DNA from: Symbiodinium natans
Lineage: Eukaryota; Sar; Dinophyceae; Suessiales; Symbiodiniaceae
Length of the DNA: 64,000 nucleotides
Direction: 5' to 3'
Assembly: GCA_905221605.1 (NCBI GenBank)
Contig: CAJNDS010002438.1
Coordinates: 278,357-342,356 of the forward strand
Shown here: in pieces, positions 1-11,950 of the stretch
How positions within the stretch are numbered: the stretch's first letter is position 1
Layout of the letters: each line of letters begins with the position of its first letter
Notes under the pieces: model-generated
What the model was told of the DNA's origin: nothing
Databases searched by the model: none
What the model saw: only the letters and a program-made list of their open reading frames with translations
Program-made: the position numbers and the translations under genes

Positions 1-192
1 TCGCTGCAAGCCGACCCTCTCTCCGGCGGGCGAAGCCCGTTCAGCATTGCCCTTTGAACCAGGAGGCCAAGGAAGTGGCACAGGATGGGTCCTGCGGGCA
101 CATCACCGCTGCGCAGGTTGCGGGCCAGGGCAGGCCCAGCAGCTTGCGCTGCGTAGCCTTATACTGACAGCTGATGCTTATTTGAGAACTGG

Positions 193-597
193 TCACTGCC
201 AGTTGAAGGAAAGGATGGCGTAGAATCTCCGAACTTGGCACAAGTACATTATACTCAGTGGCAAGAGACCTGCATCCTGACCGCTCAGTGCGAGCCAGCC
301 ATGGGCGCCCACAGCTGAACCAGGCGTGCCAGCCGCAAAACGAAGCAGGTTTGTCGAAAGCTCCGGATGATAATGGTGATCATCATCCACTGCAAGAATC
401 CAAGCACTCGGATTCCGCACAATCCTCGCGGCCGCTAGCAGGCCAGTTCCCGGCCCGAAATCCTTGCACCGGGCAACCTGTAGCCGGTGCCACCTTCGCT
501 TGAGCCTCACGAGCCACGGCGGCAGAGCACCAGGATACCTTAAGGCTCCCCCCTCCAACAAATCAAAACGGCCTTTGTTCGCGGTTTCTTTCGCCAA
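193..597 (-). CDS. glycosyltransferase-like exon (partial)
   Basis: Open frame of 134 codons that begins without an ATG, so it is read as an internal or 3' exon. The middle part has a shape typical of GT-A type glycosyltransferases: a basic stretch, then DFGPGTGLLAAARI, a hydrophobic strand and the acid cluster VDDDHHYHPEL (about residues 68-78), then a small-residue stretch ending near SAVGAHGW. The three consecutive Asp after a hydrophobic strand could be the metal/nucleotide-sugar site of a DxD-type enzyme. After the GAHGW region the residues stop looking like a folded domain, so the exon probably ends near 270 rather than at the in-frame stop. Family assignment is inference from one motif; other DDD-containing enzymes are possible. 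It shares the minus strand with all other genes here. Confidence 0.4.
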   Translation of the reverse strand: MAKETANKGRFDLLEGGALRYPGALPPWLVRLKRRWHRLQVARCKDFGPGTGLLAAARIVRNPSAWILAVDDDHHYHPELSTNLLRFAAGTPGSAVGAHGWLALSGQDAGLLPLSIMYLCQVRRFYAILSFNWQ

Positions 598-1865
598 GCT
601 GTACGATGACTAGGGAAGGATCCACAGGGAAAAAGGTGGCAAAAGACATCAACAAAAACATGCTACAGAAGTCTGCCAAGGCCACGTGGCAGCACCGCCG
701 CCGCCACGCCATGGCCCACGTGGTACAGCTAGAAGCACCTTCAGGGGTGCCTTCCTTACTTCTCCAATAACCAAGGGGAAAGAAGGTTTAACTTTCTATT
801 TCCTATCACAAAAATAGGGAAACTCAAAAAGTTGATTGGCTAAGTAAGCTTCTGCTTCAGGAGGGAAATGAGACACGACTGCAGTTCACGGCCAGATCTC
901 AGCCTGGGCATCACATCAACTCTTCCCTCACTCAGAATCCCCAATGCGCGCGACCCAGCTTGAAAGAAAAAGTAGCACAATGCATCAAGCACAGCAAGCC
1001 ACGTGGCCGCGAGGGTGTTGTGGACAAGACGGCAAAGATCTGCAGCTTCTCTTTTGGTGCGATCCCCATGAGCCTCCATCCAGGCGATGCGGCAGTCGTG
1101 ACTCCGGCCCTGCGGGGCATTGCGGTGGGCCCGAAACCCTGTTTTTTGAACCCAGACTCTGCATGTCAGCTGGGGCCGAAACCCTAAACCCTAAACCCTG
1201 AACCCTAAACCCTAAACCCCAAACCCTAAACCCCAGCTTTTGCTCCGAAGTCGTTTGGCCGCCATGCAACCAAGTCAGCCAAGCGACGGAATCGTGGGAA
1301 GGCCGCCAGCTCTCGGATGGAGCGTCCCTTCCGAGAGGCGCACGCCGCAACGGCTGATTGCCACTTTGCCACTCCAGACTTCCAGAAATTTAGAGTTTGG
1401 GGTTTAGGGTTGTGCAGGTATCTGCATGCTGTTGAATGCCATGAACTCCGAAACGAGTTATGTGCTTCGCTTCCACATGCTTCCACGGCACCCCACTCCC
1501 CTGAAGCCGACCCAAGCCCGAAAAGTTCCCCCACCTGATAGAAGGGGCAGCCAATCCAGAACTTCTCTGCCCATTCCGCCGGAACGCACATGGCTGTAGC
1601 ATGTCGCAACGGGGCTGTATGTCGGGCAGGTTGGGTCAAGTCTGTCCACTCTGCTGTAGGCCGAGTGGCCGTGACACCCTTTAGAAAGAAACAAAGCATC
1701 GGCACAGCATCGGCTTGCTGGCACCCCTGTCCCTCTACATGCTGTGCATTCGCATGAACAGACGCAGGGGTCCAGAACTCAGGCTTGAATCGGCTCACTG
1801 CGGCTTGAGGAAAGCCTCGTTTCCATGAAGCTGCATGCAGCTGCCGTTTTCGCCTTTTTGCCAGC
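598..1865. other. non-coding stretch
   Basis: No convincing coding sequence. It contains a telomere-like block at 1168-1234, preceded by a T-run junction at 1133-1150, and a short degenerate telomere-like piece at 1395-1412. Open frames crossing this stretch are translations of the repeat itself. Confidence 0.5.
1168..1234. repeat. telomere-like tract, CCCTAAA orientation
   Basis: About eight imperfect heptamers of CCCTAAA, with the variants CCCTGAA and CCCCAAA. The tract is interstitial and does not continue to a chromosome end. Confidence 0.9.
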
Positions 1866-2041
1866 TGAAGCTGTGCCTTCTCACAGGCGCCTATGGCCGC
1901 GCTGCATGCCACAGCATTCTGCTGAAGGCTGTGCGCAGCGAACGAGGTGAGGACAAGGAGGGCCTTCTGCCAGCAAGAAGCTCGCTCACAAGCGGACACG
2001 GTGGCACCAAGGGAAACAACATCCTGACAAGGGGCAGCCAA
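1866..2041 (-). pseudogene. PPR-repeat fragment
   Basis: About 55 codons on the minus strand reading VVSLGATVSACERASCWQKA and then a second repeat start with VACSAAIGACEKA. This is the dinoflagellate form of the pentatricopeptide repeat, in which each repeat carries a ...NAxISACEKAxxWxxAL... helix pair. PPR proteins bind organelle RNA and act in its processing or editing. Only about one and a half repeats are visible, and the frame then runs into non-PPR sequence (basic, then no pattern) without a start. It is either a lone exon of a larger gene or a decayed copy; nothing upstream to 2100 extends it. It lies 950 bp downstream of the larger PPR gene but is not clearly part of it. Confidence 0.55.
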
Positions 2042-2989
2042 ACCACGTGGTTGGTCGGGTCTTTTAACAGCCTCTGCTGCTGTTTTTTTTTTCGGCGTTC
2101 CTAATCCGAATTTGCGGATCTTGCCACCGCCATAGTTGCATCAGACACTAGAGCTGAAGTTGAAGAAGGCCCAGCCCTGAAAAGCCTGAGCCGTTCACCC
2201 CAACTTGGCCTCAGGCCCCGGAGACAGATTGCCCACCCTTTCGAACTTACATGCAACGACACGCCAGATGCCTAAAATTCGCCCAGAACCCGGCAGCTGC
2301 CGAGCGCTTCAAGTTTCTCTTTCTGACCTTCTGGGGTTCCTCTCTTCCATTGGGTGTATAAAAAAAGAGGGGTACCCTACTTTTTGGACCCTAAACCCTA
2401 AACCCTAAACCCTTATGATCACAAGAGAGACCCAAGAGGCTGCTGGGCGGCGCTGAAGGAAGCGCGAGGCGGTCTCGGCCGCGAGGTTCCAGGAGCCTGC
2501 TTTCCCCAAGGCGCCTGAGCAAGAGTTTAGGGCTTAGGGCTTAGGGCTTAGGGCTTAGGGTTTAGGGTTTAGGGTTTAGGATTTAGTTGGCCACCCGCCT
2601 TCTGTAGCCACCTCGATTCCCCTCCCCCAGAATATTAAAGACCTAGTATAACTATAATATCAATATAACATAACTTTCAGAAAAGTATAATATAACTATA
2701 ATATAATTATAATATAATTATCATATAACTATAATATAACTATAATATAACTACAATATAACTAGAATATTACTATAATAACTATGATGTAACTACAACA
2801 ACTACAATTGGGAGTATTTAATGTTAGGGGGTAAGGGGGTGGGGGGTTTAATATTAGGGGGAAGGGATTGTCTGACTGTCGTGGCGCAAAGCGTGGGGTC
2901 TTACAGTAGCGTCGGCGCTCACAGTGTGGGTGCGGGTGCGCTCGTGGGTGTCGGTGCGGGTGTGTGGGCGTGGGCGTTGGCATGGTCAT
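2042..2989. other. spacer with telomere-like, AT-rich and G-rich tracts
   Basis: Contains a CCCTAAA tract at 2388-2413, a TTAGGGC-variant tract passing into TTTAGGG at 2524-2586, an AT-rich array of ATAATATAACT-type units at 2640-2800, and G-rich blocks at 2824-2870. The same kind of G-rich/AATATTA block recurs at 60920-61055. No gene seen. Confidence 0.55.
2524..2586. repeat. variant telomere-like tract TTAGGGC to TTTAGGG
   Basis: Four TTAGGGC-type units turn into TTTAGGG units within a single array. The same variant-to-canonical arrangement is seen again at 50850-50917. Confidence 0.85.
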
Positions 2990-4546
2990 GGCCTCACCAA
3001 CCCAACATCGGACATGATGCTGACATGACATGACCATGCCATCAAAACGTATACAAACAACTTTCCTGGACATATCACGGAAGGAGCTGATGATAATATT
3101 GTCCGACGCAGCATCGACTTGTAGCATAGCCTGCGCAAATTGTTGCAGCGAGGCGAGGGCGCCGTTCCAGCGCATCGTCCTTTCCGGGCAGCCCAAGGCC
3201 GCATTCAGCGTGATGATGTCCGTCCTTAGCTGCCCTTGAAATTGGTGAATGCCGATGTTCAAGGCTTCAGCAACTGATTCGCTACATCTCGAAACTAGGT
3301 GCCCGTCTGAAGAGCCCTCTGGCGCGAGACCTCCAGATGTTGCGTGGCCAAACCCCAGTCTCCGCAAGCTTGGAGGATTGCCCCAAAGCTGATGATGTCC
3401 GTCTCGAGGCCACAGCCTCCGGTCTCCATGAGTACCAGTGCAGCTTTCCAAGAATGAGCTTGGCCGCAAGAGCTCAGCGCAGCATTCTGTGCCACTGGAC
3501 TCACCCTGAGTGCGTTGGTCCGCAGCTCGGCAAGTAGCTGGGAGGACTGAGCCCACCTCTGATCCGTGCCGCATGCAGCTATGATCGCCCCTATAACCAC
3601 AGTGCTTGTTTCGATGCAGGACATTCCAAGGTTCTTCAGCAGCTGGAATGAATCACCCCACCTTGTCACACATGCATGCACCGCTGTCCCATAGACAGCC
3701 AAGTCATTCTCCAAGCTGTCCATTCGCATTCTGGCCAGGGCATGTATGGCTAGGCGCCACCGTCCACTCTCAGCGAGTCCACTTGTAGCAACTTTGACCG
3801 TCACCGGTGTCAGCCGTAAGCCCATGTTCTGAAGCTTCGTCAGCTGCTCTGCGATGGTCTTCCACTGCACCTCTTGGGTACCGTGCGCTGTGCTCAGCAG
3901 CGCGTTGCAGGCGATCACGTCAACTTGGAGCAGCTCTGTTCCCATGTTTCCGGCGACTTGCAGGCCACGCTGCCACTGCCCAGGCATGGCCGACAGCATC
4001 GTGCTGCGCATTACCACGTCAACTCGCAGCACAGGATGCAGTCGCTTCAGAATGTCCAGGGCTTGCTTCCACATCCGGCATCCACAGCAGGCCGTGAGGC
4101 CTTCGGTCCAAGTCACCCTGGCATCCTTCGACTCCCCAAACCGCCCACGCACGCAAGCAGTCCAAAGCGCTGCAGGCCAGTCCGAGGCTTTGCGGTGGCC
4201 CAAGAGCATCGCGTTGTAGGCGGTCGCGTCAGGCTGCAGCTTCCCTTGCTTGCCACCCACCATTACGTCCATGGCTCGCTGCCACTCGCTGGTCCTGGCA
4301 AGGCATGGCAAGGCAGCCAAAGGTGATGCCACGTGCTGTTGAGATCATTTGAGAAAAATCTGTCCTGGAGCACGAAGCAACAATCTGCGTGAGTGCGATG
4401 ATGTCCACCTCCACACGCTCAGTCTGCATGAGCTCCCCCAAGATGCTTGCACAATGCCATCTCTCCGTTCTCGCACACTGCCGGATGGCGGCATTCAGCG
4501 TGAACTTGTCCAAACGACCGAGAGCGACATCAGCGGGCAAGTTCAT
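2990..4546 (-). CDS. pentatricopeptide repeat (PPR) protein
   Basis: Long PPR protein in at least three coding blocks on the minus strand. Block 1 runs from the ATG at 4546 to 4365; block 2 from 4294 down to about 3360; block 3 from about 3280 to 3075. The first intron, 4295-4364 (70 bp), has a GA donor and AG acceptor with CCAGGAC at both ends; joining them gives ...SCSRTSEWQRAMDVM, a normal PPR helix. About ten repeats are recognisable by their (D/N)xxxxNAxLxACGxxxxWxxAL pattern, for example VDVIACNALLSTAHG and TDIISFGAILQACG. The second junction (3280-3370) is required because the frame changes, but its exact ends are unclear. Expected role: RNA binding in plastid or mitochondrion. The true start may lie further 5', since open sequence continues above the ATG. 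No PPR-associated catalytic tail (DYW, SMR) is seen. Confidence 0.85.
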
Positions 4547-5147
4547 GGCGTCCGGGTGCCAGCCTGGAGGGTCCCGAGCAATGGGCTCTCCGGCTGGCTG
4601 TGGCCCATTGCTGCAGGACTTGCGTGCACCTGCACAGAAGGTGATTCCATGCCACCCACCCCGATGCAGGCATTGGCCTTGCCCAGGTAGTGGGCCCGTG
4701 ACCTAATCAAAGCGTCATCTTGGAGCCAGATGTTTTTTGAAGCAAAAGCTGTACGCCGCAACGACGACAGCGCCGAACACGTTGGCCACCTGCTGCCGCT
4801 TGACGCAAGTTTCTATTTTTATTTTCCTGTTCGGCGCCCTGTGTACAGTAAGGCCGGTGAGACGGTGAAACGCTCCTGTCGCCTGACAGTGGCTTGGGCA
4901 TCTGCCAGGCGTCTGAAGCACTCCAGTGGTCCAGCTACCACTCAGCTACCACATCGCAGCCGCTAGTAGCCGCTAGTAGTGCACCCCTTCCACCTCGGCC
5001 GTTCTCAAGACTGCTGAAGCAAGCGCAATTCCCATGCACACGCCCAGGGTCCTGCAAGGCACACCGCCCCCTGTCTGTGGCCAGGTTGCAAAATGAGCAG
5101 GAACCCAGTTGTCGACCGGGCTGGGAAAGCTGCCAACATGCCTTCAA

Positions 5148-5211
5148 CAGGGTTTAGGGTTTAGGGTTTGCGGTTTGGGGTTTGAGGTTTGGGGTTTGGG
5201 GTTTAGGGGGT
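5148..5211. repeat. telomere-like tract with TTTGGGG variants
   Basis: Begins as TTTAGGG units and decays into TTTGGGG and TTTGAGG units; TTTAGGG orientation. Confidence 0.85.
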
Positions 5212-5639
5212 CTCTCCGATGGACAAGCCAAGTCCAGCCCGTAAACTGCAGGCAGGAGACCCGTACCACATTCCACTTGCCTGCAGGTGTCAAAGTAGCG
5301 CGGGCAAGACATGCTGACTGCAGGCCCACCAGCACAGCACGTTGCGCAACAAACATGACAAAAGATGTTACTATGTATATACAACTATGTGTATGTATGT
5401 ATATATATATATATATGATTGACAAAGTTCAAAGGTTAAAGGCGATTCTACACTATGTATATATAATGATGTGCAGCAGCGCAATGAAAGCGTCACGCCA
5501 ATGCGGGACGCGCTGCGGTTGAGGACTTCTGAGTCGTCTTGGACGCAAGGGCTGGCAGCGAGGCAGACTTCCTGTCCACAAGGGTTCCACTTTCAATAAG
5601 ATATAACTTAAATACATTAGAATATATATATACACATCT

Positions 5640-5815
5640 GCACGTCTGTAAATGTATGTTATGTATGTTATGTATGTATATGTATGTATATGTATGTATA
5701 TGTATGTATATGTATGTATATGTATGTATATGTATGTATATGTATGTGTATGTATGTGTATGTATGTGTATGTATGTGTATGTATGTATATGCATGTATA
5801 TACATGTATACTTGA
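5640..5815. repeat. TATGTA-type microsatellite
   Basis: About 170 bp of alternating TATG/TATA units, starting ATGTATGTTATG and becoming TATGTATGTG. Open frames on both strands across it are artefacts. Confidence 0.95.
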
Positions 5816-6593
5816 GATACGATAGATAAAACATAATATGTAGAATACAGAAAAACTATGTACATAAATGTATGTGAGTGAACAAACTTAGGAAACTCAA
5901 AAAAGAATGACTATAAACATACAGATATACATATATGTGTATATATTCTTGATGTGCAGCACCACGCCGCCGGGCTTTCACGTTTCTGAAACAAGCTGTT
6001 CGAAGAAACATGGCAACTTCATGTCAAGAGCAGATCCGAGGTACTCGAGGACGTGGTTCCCACAGAAAGGGTCGAACCTGCAAGTCAGCCCAGAAACGCC
6101 CAGAATGCGGGGGCTTCGAGTTTCGGCAACTTCTCGGCTGGGTTTGGGGTTCCTTTTTCGCTGCCGCATGACCGCATGGCTGGCCGAACCGCGCTTAAGG
6201 TTTTTTGCCACCCGTCAAGCAGACCAACCACACCACTGGCTTGAAGGGTTTAGGGTTTACAGGGTTGGAGCAGCTGCATACCTGGAGGCCCTGCATTGAG
6301 GATCCTAAGACCCCAACCCACCCCAGACTTGACCGAGGCACTTCCGCGGCACGTGGCCGGCATAGTCCTGGAGGTGCTTGGGCCCCGGAAATCTCCTGTG
6401 CGCGTCCTGCGCCGGCTGGCTCAATACCGGCTGGACACCCCCATGCGTGGCCCACATAAGTTGAAGTTTTTTCGAAGGGCCAGTCTCAATGGTCTGCGGA
6501 GGTCTATGAAAAACTGCCTCCAAAGGCAGTCTCATAGTACAAAGTGGCATGAGCACGGTGCTCGCTCTGTAGGCCTACAGGGTTTACGACAGT

Positions 6594-6684
6594 CGGGGAC
6601 TCCTCATATACGCCCCCAAAGAGCAGGATTCCCTTTGTAAGAAGGATCCCCATGATGTTCTCCCTAATTTCGTAAACCCCCCCA
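6594..6684. mobile_element. MITE-like foldback element, family A
   Basis: Short palindromic unit containing GGATTCCCTTTGTAAG and ending in TAATTTCGTAAACCCCC, the same terminal motif as the copies at 25111, 36907 and 56655. It has no coding capacity. Confidence 0.5.
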
Positions 6685-6820
6685 AGAGGGTTTAGGGGTT
6701 ATGGTTCAGGGGGAGGCAACCTTGGCGTGAGTCCTTTTCCCCATCCATCTGTAGGAATTCCTGTGCATCTGTACGGTTGTTTCGAATCTGGGCAGGCCTG
6801 GGGGCCTTTTTGTTGCATGG

Positions 6821-6856
6821 TTTAATCGCTCACTCTCGGACAAGCCAGGCGAGGCA
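6821..6856. repeat. conserved spacer cassette next to telomere-like repeat
   Basis: A near-constant segment of about 35 bp starting TTTAATCGCTCAC and ending CGGACAAGCCAGGCG. Nearly the same sequence is at 13499-13531 and 58687-58720, each time beside TTTAGGG tracts. Confidence 0.8.
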
Positions 6857-7370
6857 CACAGGTTCCACAGTCTCAACATCGGCTCTGCATGGTTTAGGGT
6901 TTAGGGTTTAGGGCATCCCTGCGGAAAAGACTCCTGGAGGGGTTTCGGCGACTTCTTCTTCGTCCAGGTCAGGTCGGGAAAGGAGGACGCACAGTGCATC
7001 GCCTTGGAGCGGCTTACGGCAGTTTATATTTTAGTTTAATTTGGCAGTTTATATTCTAATTGAATTTTTATAGTAGAACAATATCGTGGTATAATAATGT
7101 AAAGTATGATAATGTCATAGGATAGTATCGCAGTAGAATATGCTGCTGTTTGATAAAGAATAAATGAGAACATACCATTTTTTGTAGTATATTGAAGTAC
7201 TCGCATCCTTTATTCGTATACTTGTCACCCGAACCTCAATCCGAAACCCTGTAAAAAGCTAGGTCTCATGCCATCCATGAAGCCGCAGGCTCGTGAAATC
7301 TTCGGAGGCTTTGGTCCGGCAAGCAGTGCGAAAGCCATGCGGTGGGAAAAAAACTCACATGGGGGGTCAC

Positions 7371-7455
7371 GATATTCAGGGGTACCTTATATGAGGGTCC
7401 TTTTAGAAGGGCAGCCCTACTATTTGGGGGGACTGTATTAGGAAACCCTAAACCC
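7371..7455. mobile_element. MITE-like foldback element, family A
   Basis: Carries the family motif GGGGTACCTTAT, a middle CCTACTATTTGGGGG and an end resembling GTATTAGGAAACCC. It runs directly into CCCTAAACCCTTTTTG. Confidence 0.55.
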
Positions 7456-9560
7456 TTTTTGAAACCGGACTTGATGACTGCCAGCAGAAAACGAGCCACA
7501 ATCTGAAGCACTGCCCTGAAGGTCTTCTAGAGGGCGTCCACAAAAACATGCACATGTTACCAAGGAGGCACGACCTCATGCATGCTTAGCACGCACGGGT
7601 TATCAGCAGGCCGTAGAACCCTAAACCCTAAACCCTAAACCCCAGGGCCCCTATTTTCCTAAGCCCCCACATAGCATGTCGTCCACCCTTTGGAAGAAGT
7701 GACACACTCATCCTGGCGCTGAATCCGCAGCTGCGTTCGCGCAGGCAGGGTCCTTAGCACGAGGGGTCCAGAGTCCCGAGACCTTTCGGTACACATGGGG
7801 TTTCCCAAATAAGGATACCCTGTTGTAAGAGCTCCCTTAGATGAGGATTCTAAGATCCCCTGCTATATCTACGATGGGAAATGCCCAAATCGAGGGCGTT
7901 CAGCTATCAAAAGCTTCCCTAAACCCTAAGCCCAAACCCGAAGCCAAACACTTTTCTTGCTATATTCGTTATATGATTATCTGATGATACTAAGTTATGA
8001 TATTAAGTTTTGTTAGATGTTTAGAATTAGTATCATGTGCGGTTCCTTGAAAGGGATTGAGGCAGGTCCGAGCTGGAGAGCCCACCTCGGGCAGCGGGCA
8101 TGTGTTGCTAGATGCACAGGACGGATCGAACTCAAGAAGTTTTGGAGTTTTAGGGTTTAGGGTGGTTTTGCCACTCGACTAGCCCCAGCACTGCGGGATT
8201 TAAAGTTTAGGGTGGATGTAAAAAGTCTTGACAGGGGACCCTGTTACCCCCCTGTGGAACCTTTGATTGAACCCAAAACCCTAAATCGGGAATTTAGTGC
8301 TTCCCTTGGGGCCCTAAACCCTTTTTGAACCAGACTCTGCAAGCCAGCAGGCCCAAAATCCTAAACCCTGAACCCTAAACCCTGAACCCTTGGGGCCCCG
8401 TGGTTCTGGGGCATTCAGACCTCGGGACGCCAAGCTATAACCCCCATGTCTGCACGAGCTGCGACGGAGGAGGCCCCATGGCGATGCGCTTTGTCCCGGC
8501 CTCATGAGTCATCGGCGAGATGGGAAAGCTTGTGCCCTGGAGTTGAAGTTTTTTTTGGGGGGGGGTTGGGGGGTAACTAAGGGGCGCGGTGGGGCCCGGT
8601 AGTCCAAACACAGCAAATGGTAACAGTGACAGGCGTTCCACCGATTTCGAATGCTGTAACTTACAACCTGTTTAGGTTTCGCACTCTGTGGAATCAAGTT
8701 TCGTGGCCTCAGTCGACACAGACTGCAGCGCTGCTGGGTGGTTTGGATGCTCAAATCCTTGGGTTTTGTACCTCCAGATGCTGTTGCTGTATCTGTAGAT
8801 TGCCACGTTTCTGGGTAGCTTTTTTTGCGAAATTATGAGAAGATGCTTCTGAGTCAACCAGCCAGCGCGGTTTGCCAGCAGCTGCAGCCCCTAACCCCCA
8901 CACGCTGCCCGAATCTGAATGGCTGCCTCCAGGTGTGGACGAGATTTGTACAGGCTTCCAAGTGTGAATGCATGTTCTTGTTGAAGACAGCAGGTGCCAC
9001 GTGCTCGAACAGTCACGATCTTATCACGCAATCCAAGGAAGGCTTTTTACGGAGCGAGTGCATTTGCACAGCGAGCGGTAGCATGATGACAGCCCCTGAA
9101 CAGCTTAAGAAGAGTTCTGAAAGGATTCGTTGTTGCTGAGGGGACTTGCATTTCGTTCTGTACGCAGCTTCGAACAAACATCGAAGGCGAAATCAAAGCA
9201 AAGACGAGGAGCAGGTCGCGAACAGACAGCAAAATCAAAGCACAAACATATAGAGTGGAATGGAAAGCACACTAGAAATGGGGCTGCCCTCCGGTCACCC
9301 CACTCGCGCCTCGTGCGGCAGGGGACTTCGGTTTTGCTCTGTGGACTTGGGCCAAAGAGGGCAGCGGCAAGGGCCATGGCAAGAGATTGATTTGGGGACC
9401 TCGAAGCCTGAAGCGCACCCAGTATCGCCAGGTGGTGATGCTGTGTTCCGCACGCGAAAAAGAGAGGGGTTTGGCCATGTCGGTCCGTAGCCTCAACCTG
9501 CTAGCAAGGTAGCAATTCAAAGCTTTACAAGGATTGCCTTAGAATGTGCGTTCCACTTAC

Positions 9561-9951
9561 TGCAGCTAAACGAGGACAGTCCACAGCAGCCGAGACAAGC
9601 ACATCTGCCCTCGCAGTGAGAAGCACTTTGCAAAGCTCGGCATTCCTCAGCCGCTGCGGAAAGCTTGTGACCGTGCAAGCATCACAACAAGGCTGACTTT
9701 CTCTGATCGCTGCCCATAGGGGCGTCGCTCATGATCGTTCATGACACTCTTTTCTTTGACAATTTGAGGCCGCATCCCGTCAAAAACGGCAATGTGGAGA
9801 GCAGTGACCTTTGCGGCGCAAGCCAGGCAGCAGTCTGCAAGCAGCCCTGTTGTGAGCAGAGCATATTCATTTCATTTGCTCCATCTGGGCCACCAGCGCC
9901 TTTGGCATCTGAGTCATTAACGTTGGCCTTTGCTCTGAGCAAAAGCCTGGC
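9561..9951 (-). CDS. ankyrin-repeat protein exons (partial)
   Basis: Two small exons on the minus strand. Exon 9951-9900 (52 bp) reads ARLLLRAKANVNDSDAK, the end of an ankyrin repeat (LLLxAxAxVN). Exon 9727-9561 (167 bp) opens with ATPLWAAIRES and later has ELCKVLLTARADV, matching the TPLxxA and LLxAxADV consensus of the next repeats. The intron between them (9728-9899) would have a GC donor and AG acceptor; the following intron starts with a canonical GTAAGT at 9560. Joining the exons gives DAKATPLWAA in frame. Ankyrin repeats mediate protein contacts; the function is unknown. 5' and 3' exons were not found, so this may be a relic. In the second exon a roughly 20-residue insertion separates WAAIRES from ELCKVLL. 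Confidence 0.6.
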
Positions 9952-10105
9952 CTGCGGAAGACTTGGCCAAGCAGAGAAGAACTTACAAGAAGCAGCGCAC
10001 AAAGGGCAGGAGTAGCTCTGCGTGGCTCTGGAAGTGGCTTTTATTACCTGTTGTTTCAGCTGCAGCTTCTCCCGGGTTGGAGACGCCGAGCTTGGGGACC
10101 CTAGA

Positions 10106-10195
10106 CTATACTCCCGTTAGAACCTTAATAACAACATGTTTAATATCCTCTTGGGTTTGATATCAACAAAAAAACAGTTCCCAAGGGGGATATAG
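10106..10195. mobile_element. MITE-like element, family C
   Basis: 90-bp unit starting CTATACTCCCGTTAGAACC and ending TTCCCAAGGGGGATATAG, which are imperfect inverted repeats of each other, with an internal TATCCTCTTGGGTTT. Clear relatives lie at 15064-15161 and 55880-55982. Non-coding. Confidence 0.75.
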
Positions 10196-11855
10196 TAGAC
10201 GCTGAGTCGAGCACCAGGTCGGAGCGGCCCGCCCGCACCACGGCGGTCAAGGGGCCACCCGACCTAAGCCGCTCCGAAACGTCAATAACCACAAATACTA
10301 ATAACTAATACTGTAATGATTATTCATACTGATTAGTACTATTACGATTATGATTACTATGCTTCTTCTTCTAGAAGAAGAAGAACAAGCCAGCAAGTCG
10401 AGGACCCTGGCTGTGCTGTGCCAGTTCGGTTGATTGTGTTTTTTGTTTGTTTGGTGGGCGAGAGCATTCGTCAGGCTCGAAGCACATTCGATCGCTACCG
10501 GGGGGCGAAGAACGTCCGCAAGCATCAGAACTTGCATCGGTAGCTGGACAGGCACTTGGCTCAGTTGAGATTCTGAGATCCACACCCGGTCCAAGTCTTC
10601 AGTGGGTCCGGAGCGACCTCCACACATGGCATCTTATGGCTCACCCCCCCTCCCCCAACCAGCTCCGTCCTTTTTCAAGTTGGGCCTTCAGGAACCGTTG
10701 GAGCACACGAAGTTGCTGCTGTTCGTCGGCCGGCACACTTCCGTCCTTGCAGCAGGAACGAGAACCCACGATCCTCGGCTATCGCAGGCCCCCCAACCCT
10801 CAGTCCAGGAATGGCTCCAGGACCTGGTTCAAGGTTCGCTCTTCCGGCTCCTGACACTGCCATGGCCACGAGACATCAGCGGCGTGCATCACGTGAGGCT
10901 GCCAGTGGATGTTGGAAATCATCTCAAGTCCAAGGCCTCCTGTGCGGGATGCGCCCCTTCTTCGCCCAACCTGCCGAGGTGCTGAGGTGCTGAGAGTAAT
11001 TCAAGAGGCAAGACCTTCCTAAGACCCCCAATTCTCGAAAGCTGCAGTCAATTCGGATGACTCTGCCTGGGGGCGGACGCGCTGCTAAGGTTGCCCGGAC
11101 GACGGCCACCTAAGCGCACCAGCTTTGGAAACGAAGCGCTGGTGATCGTGAGCCGTACCCTGCCTTCGAGCTTTCATGAACTAATCTGACCTCCTTCCAG
11201 GCATGCGAGCTCAGAACCTCACATGTAGCCGTCACCAACCGAGGTCCCAACCGCCGAGGATGACAGGACCTCAGGAGATTCAGGCTCACGAGAAGAACAT
11301 CTTCCGGCATCGTGGATACTTGTGGGGCTGTCTGCGTGGCACCCTGCTTTGAACCCTGACCAGCTGGACGTACCGCAGTGCGGGGGCACCCACACACAAA
11401 CCCACCCACACACGGACGATGCTCGCTTGTCTCACACCCCTAGAAGGCCTCAGCCGCATGCAAGTGCCACCTCATGGAGCGAAGGCGCGAAATCGACCCA
11501 TCAAGAAAACACAAAATTCTCCATGGCGCTTTCCTAAATTGTCAAAACGAAATGATGAACAAAGTCTGTTGACATTTGTTCGAGACTGTAAAGGTTTGCC
11601 ACCGAGCCCAAGCCATCAGAGCGCCTAGGGCAAAAAGCAGCTTCTGATAGCTATCCTAGGTTGGCCCTACCCAGTATCCCTTCTCTAAGATGACCTACGG
11701 CTGTCCACTCTCAGCGTTCAAAAAGGTCTGTTTGTCCCCGCAGCGTGGTTAGGCCGAGGCTATATATCCAAGTCGACATACAATACCGAACCACAGGGAT
11801 GTTTAGAGGAAACTCATCATGGCAGTGTTGGCTTGAGCTGAGGTGCCGTGGATTT

Positions 11856-11950
11856 GGGGATTTCCCAAAATAGGGGTACCTTATTGGGATCCTTATTGTA
11901 GGGGAATCCTACTATCTATATTGGGGGTCCCCTGTTTTAGGAAACCCCCC
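11856..11950. mobile_element. MITE-like foldback element, family A
   Basis: The best-preserved palindrome of this family: starts GGGGATTTCCCAAAATAGGG, contains GGTACCTTATTGGGATCC and ends CCTGTTTTAGGAAACCCCCC. The ends are inverted repeats of about 20 bp. Confidence 0.75.

Larger units (their letters stand above)
4547..9560. other. 5-kb gene-poor stretch rich in repeats
   Basis: No gene recognised on either strand. Contents: telomere-like tracts (5148-5211, 6245-6262, 6893-6914, 7615-7647, 8148-8165, 8316-8392), TA/TG microsatellites (5380-5430, 5640-5815), AT-rich DNA (7015-7215), two or three palindromic family A elements (6594-6684, 7371-7455, a diverged one near 7797-7900) and one conserved spacer cassette (6821-6856). 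Open frames such as 5109-5522 merely translate the repeats. The part from 8400 to 9560 has no visible feature. Confidence 0.5.
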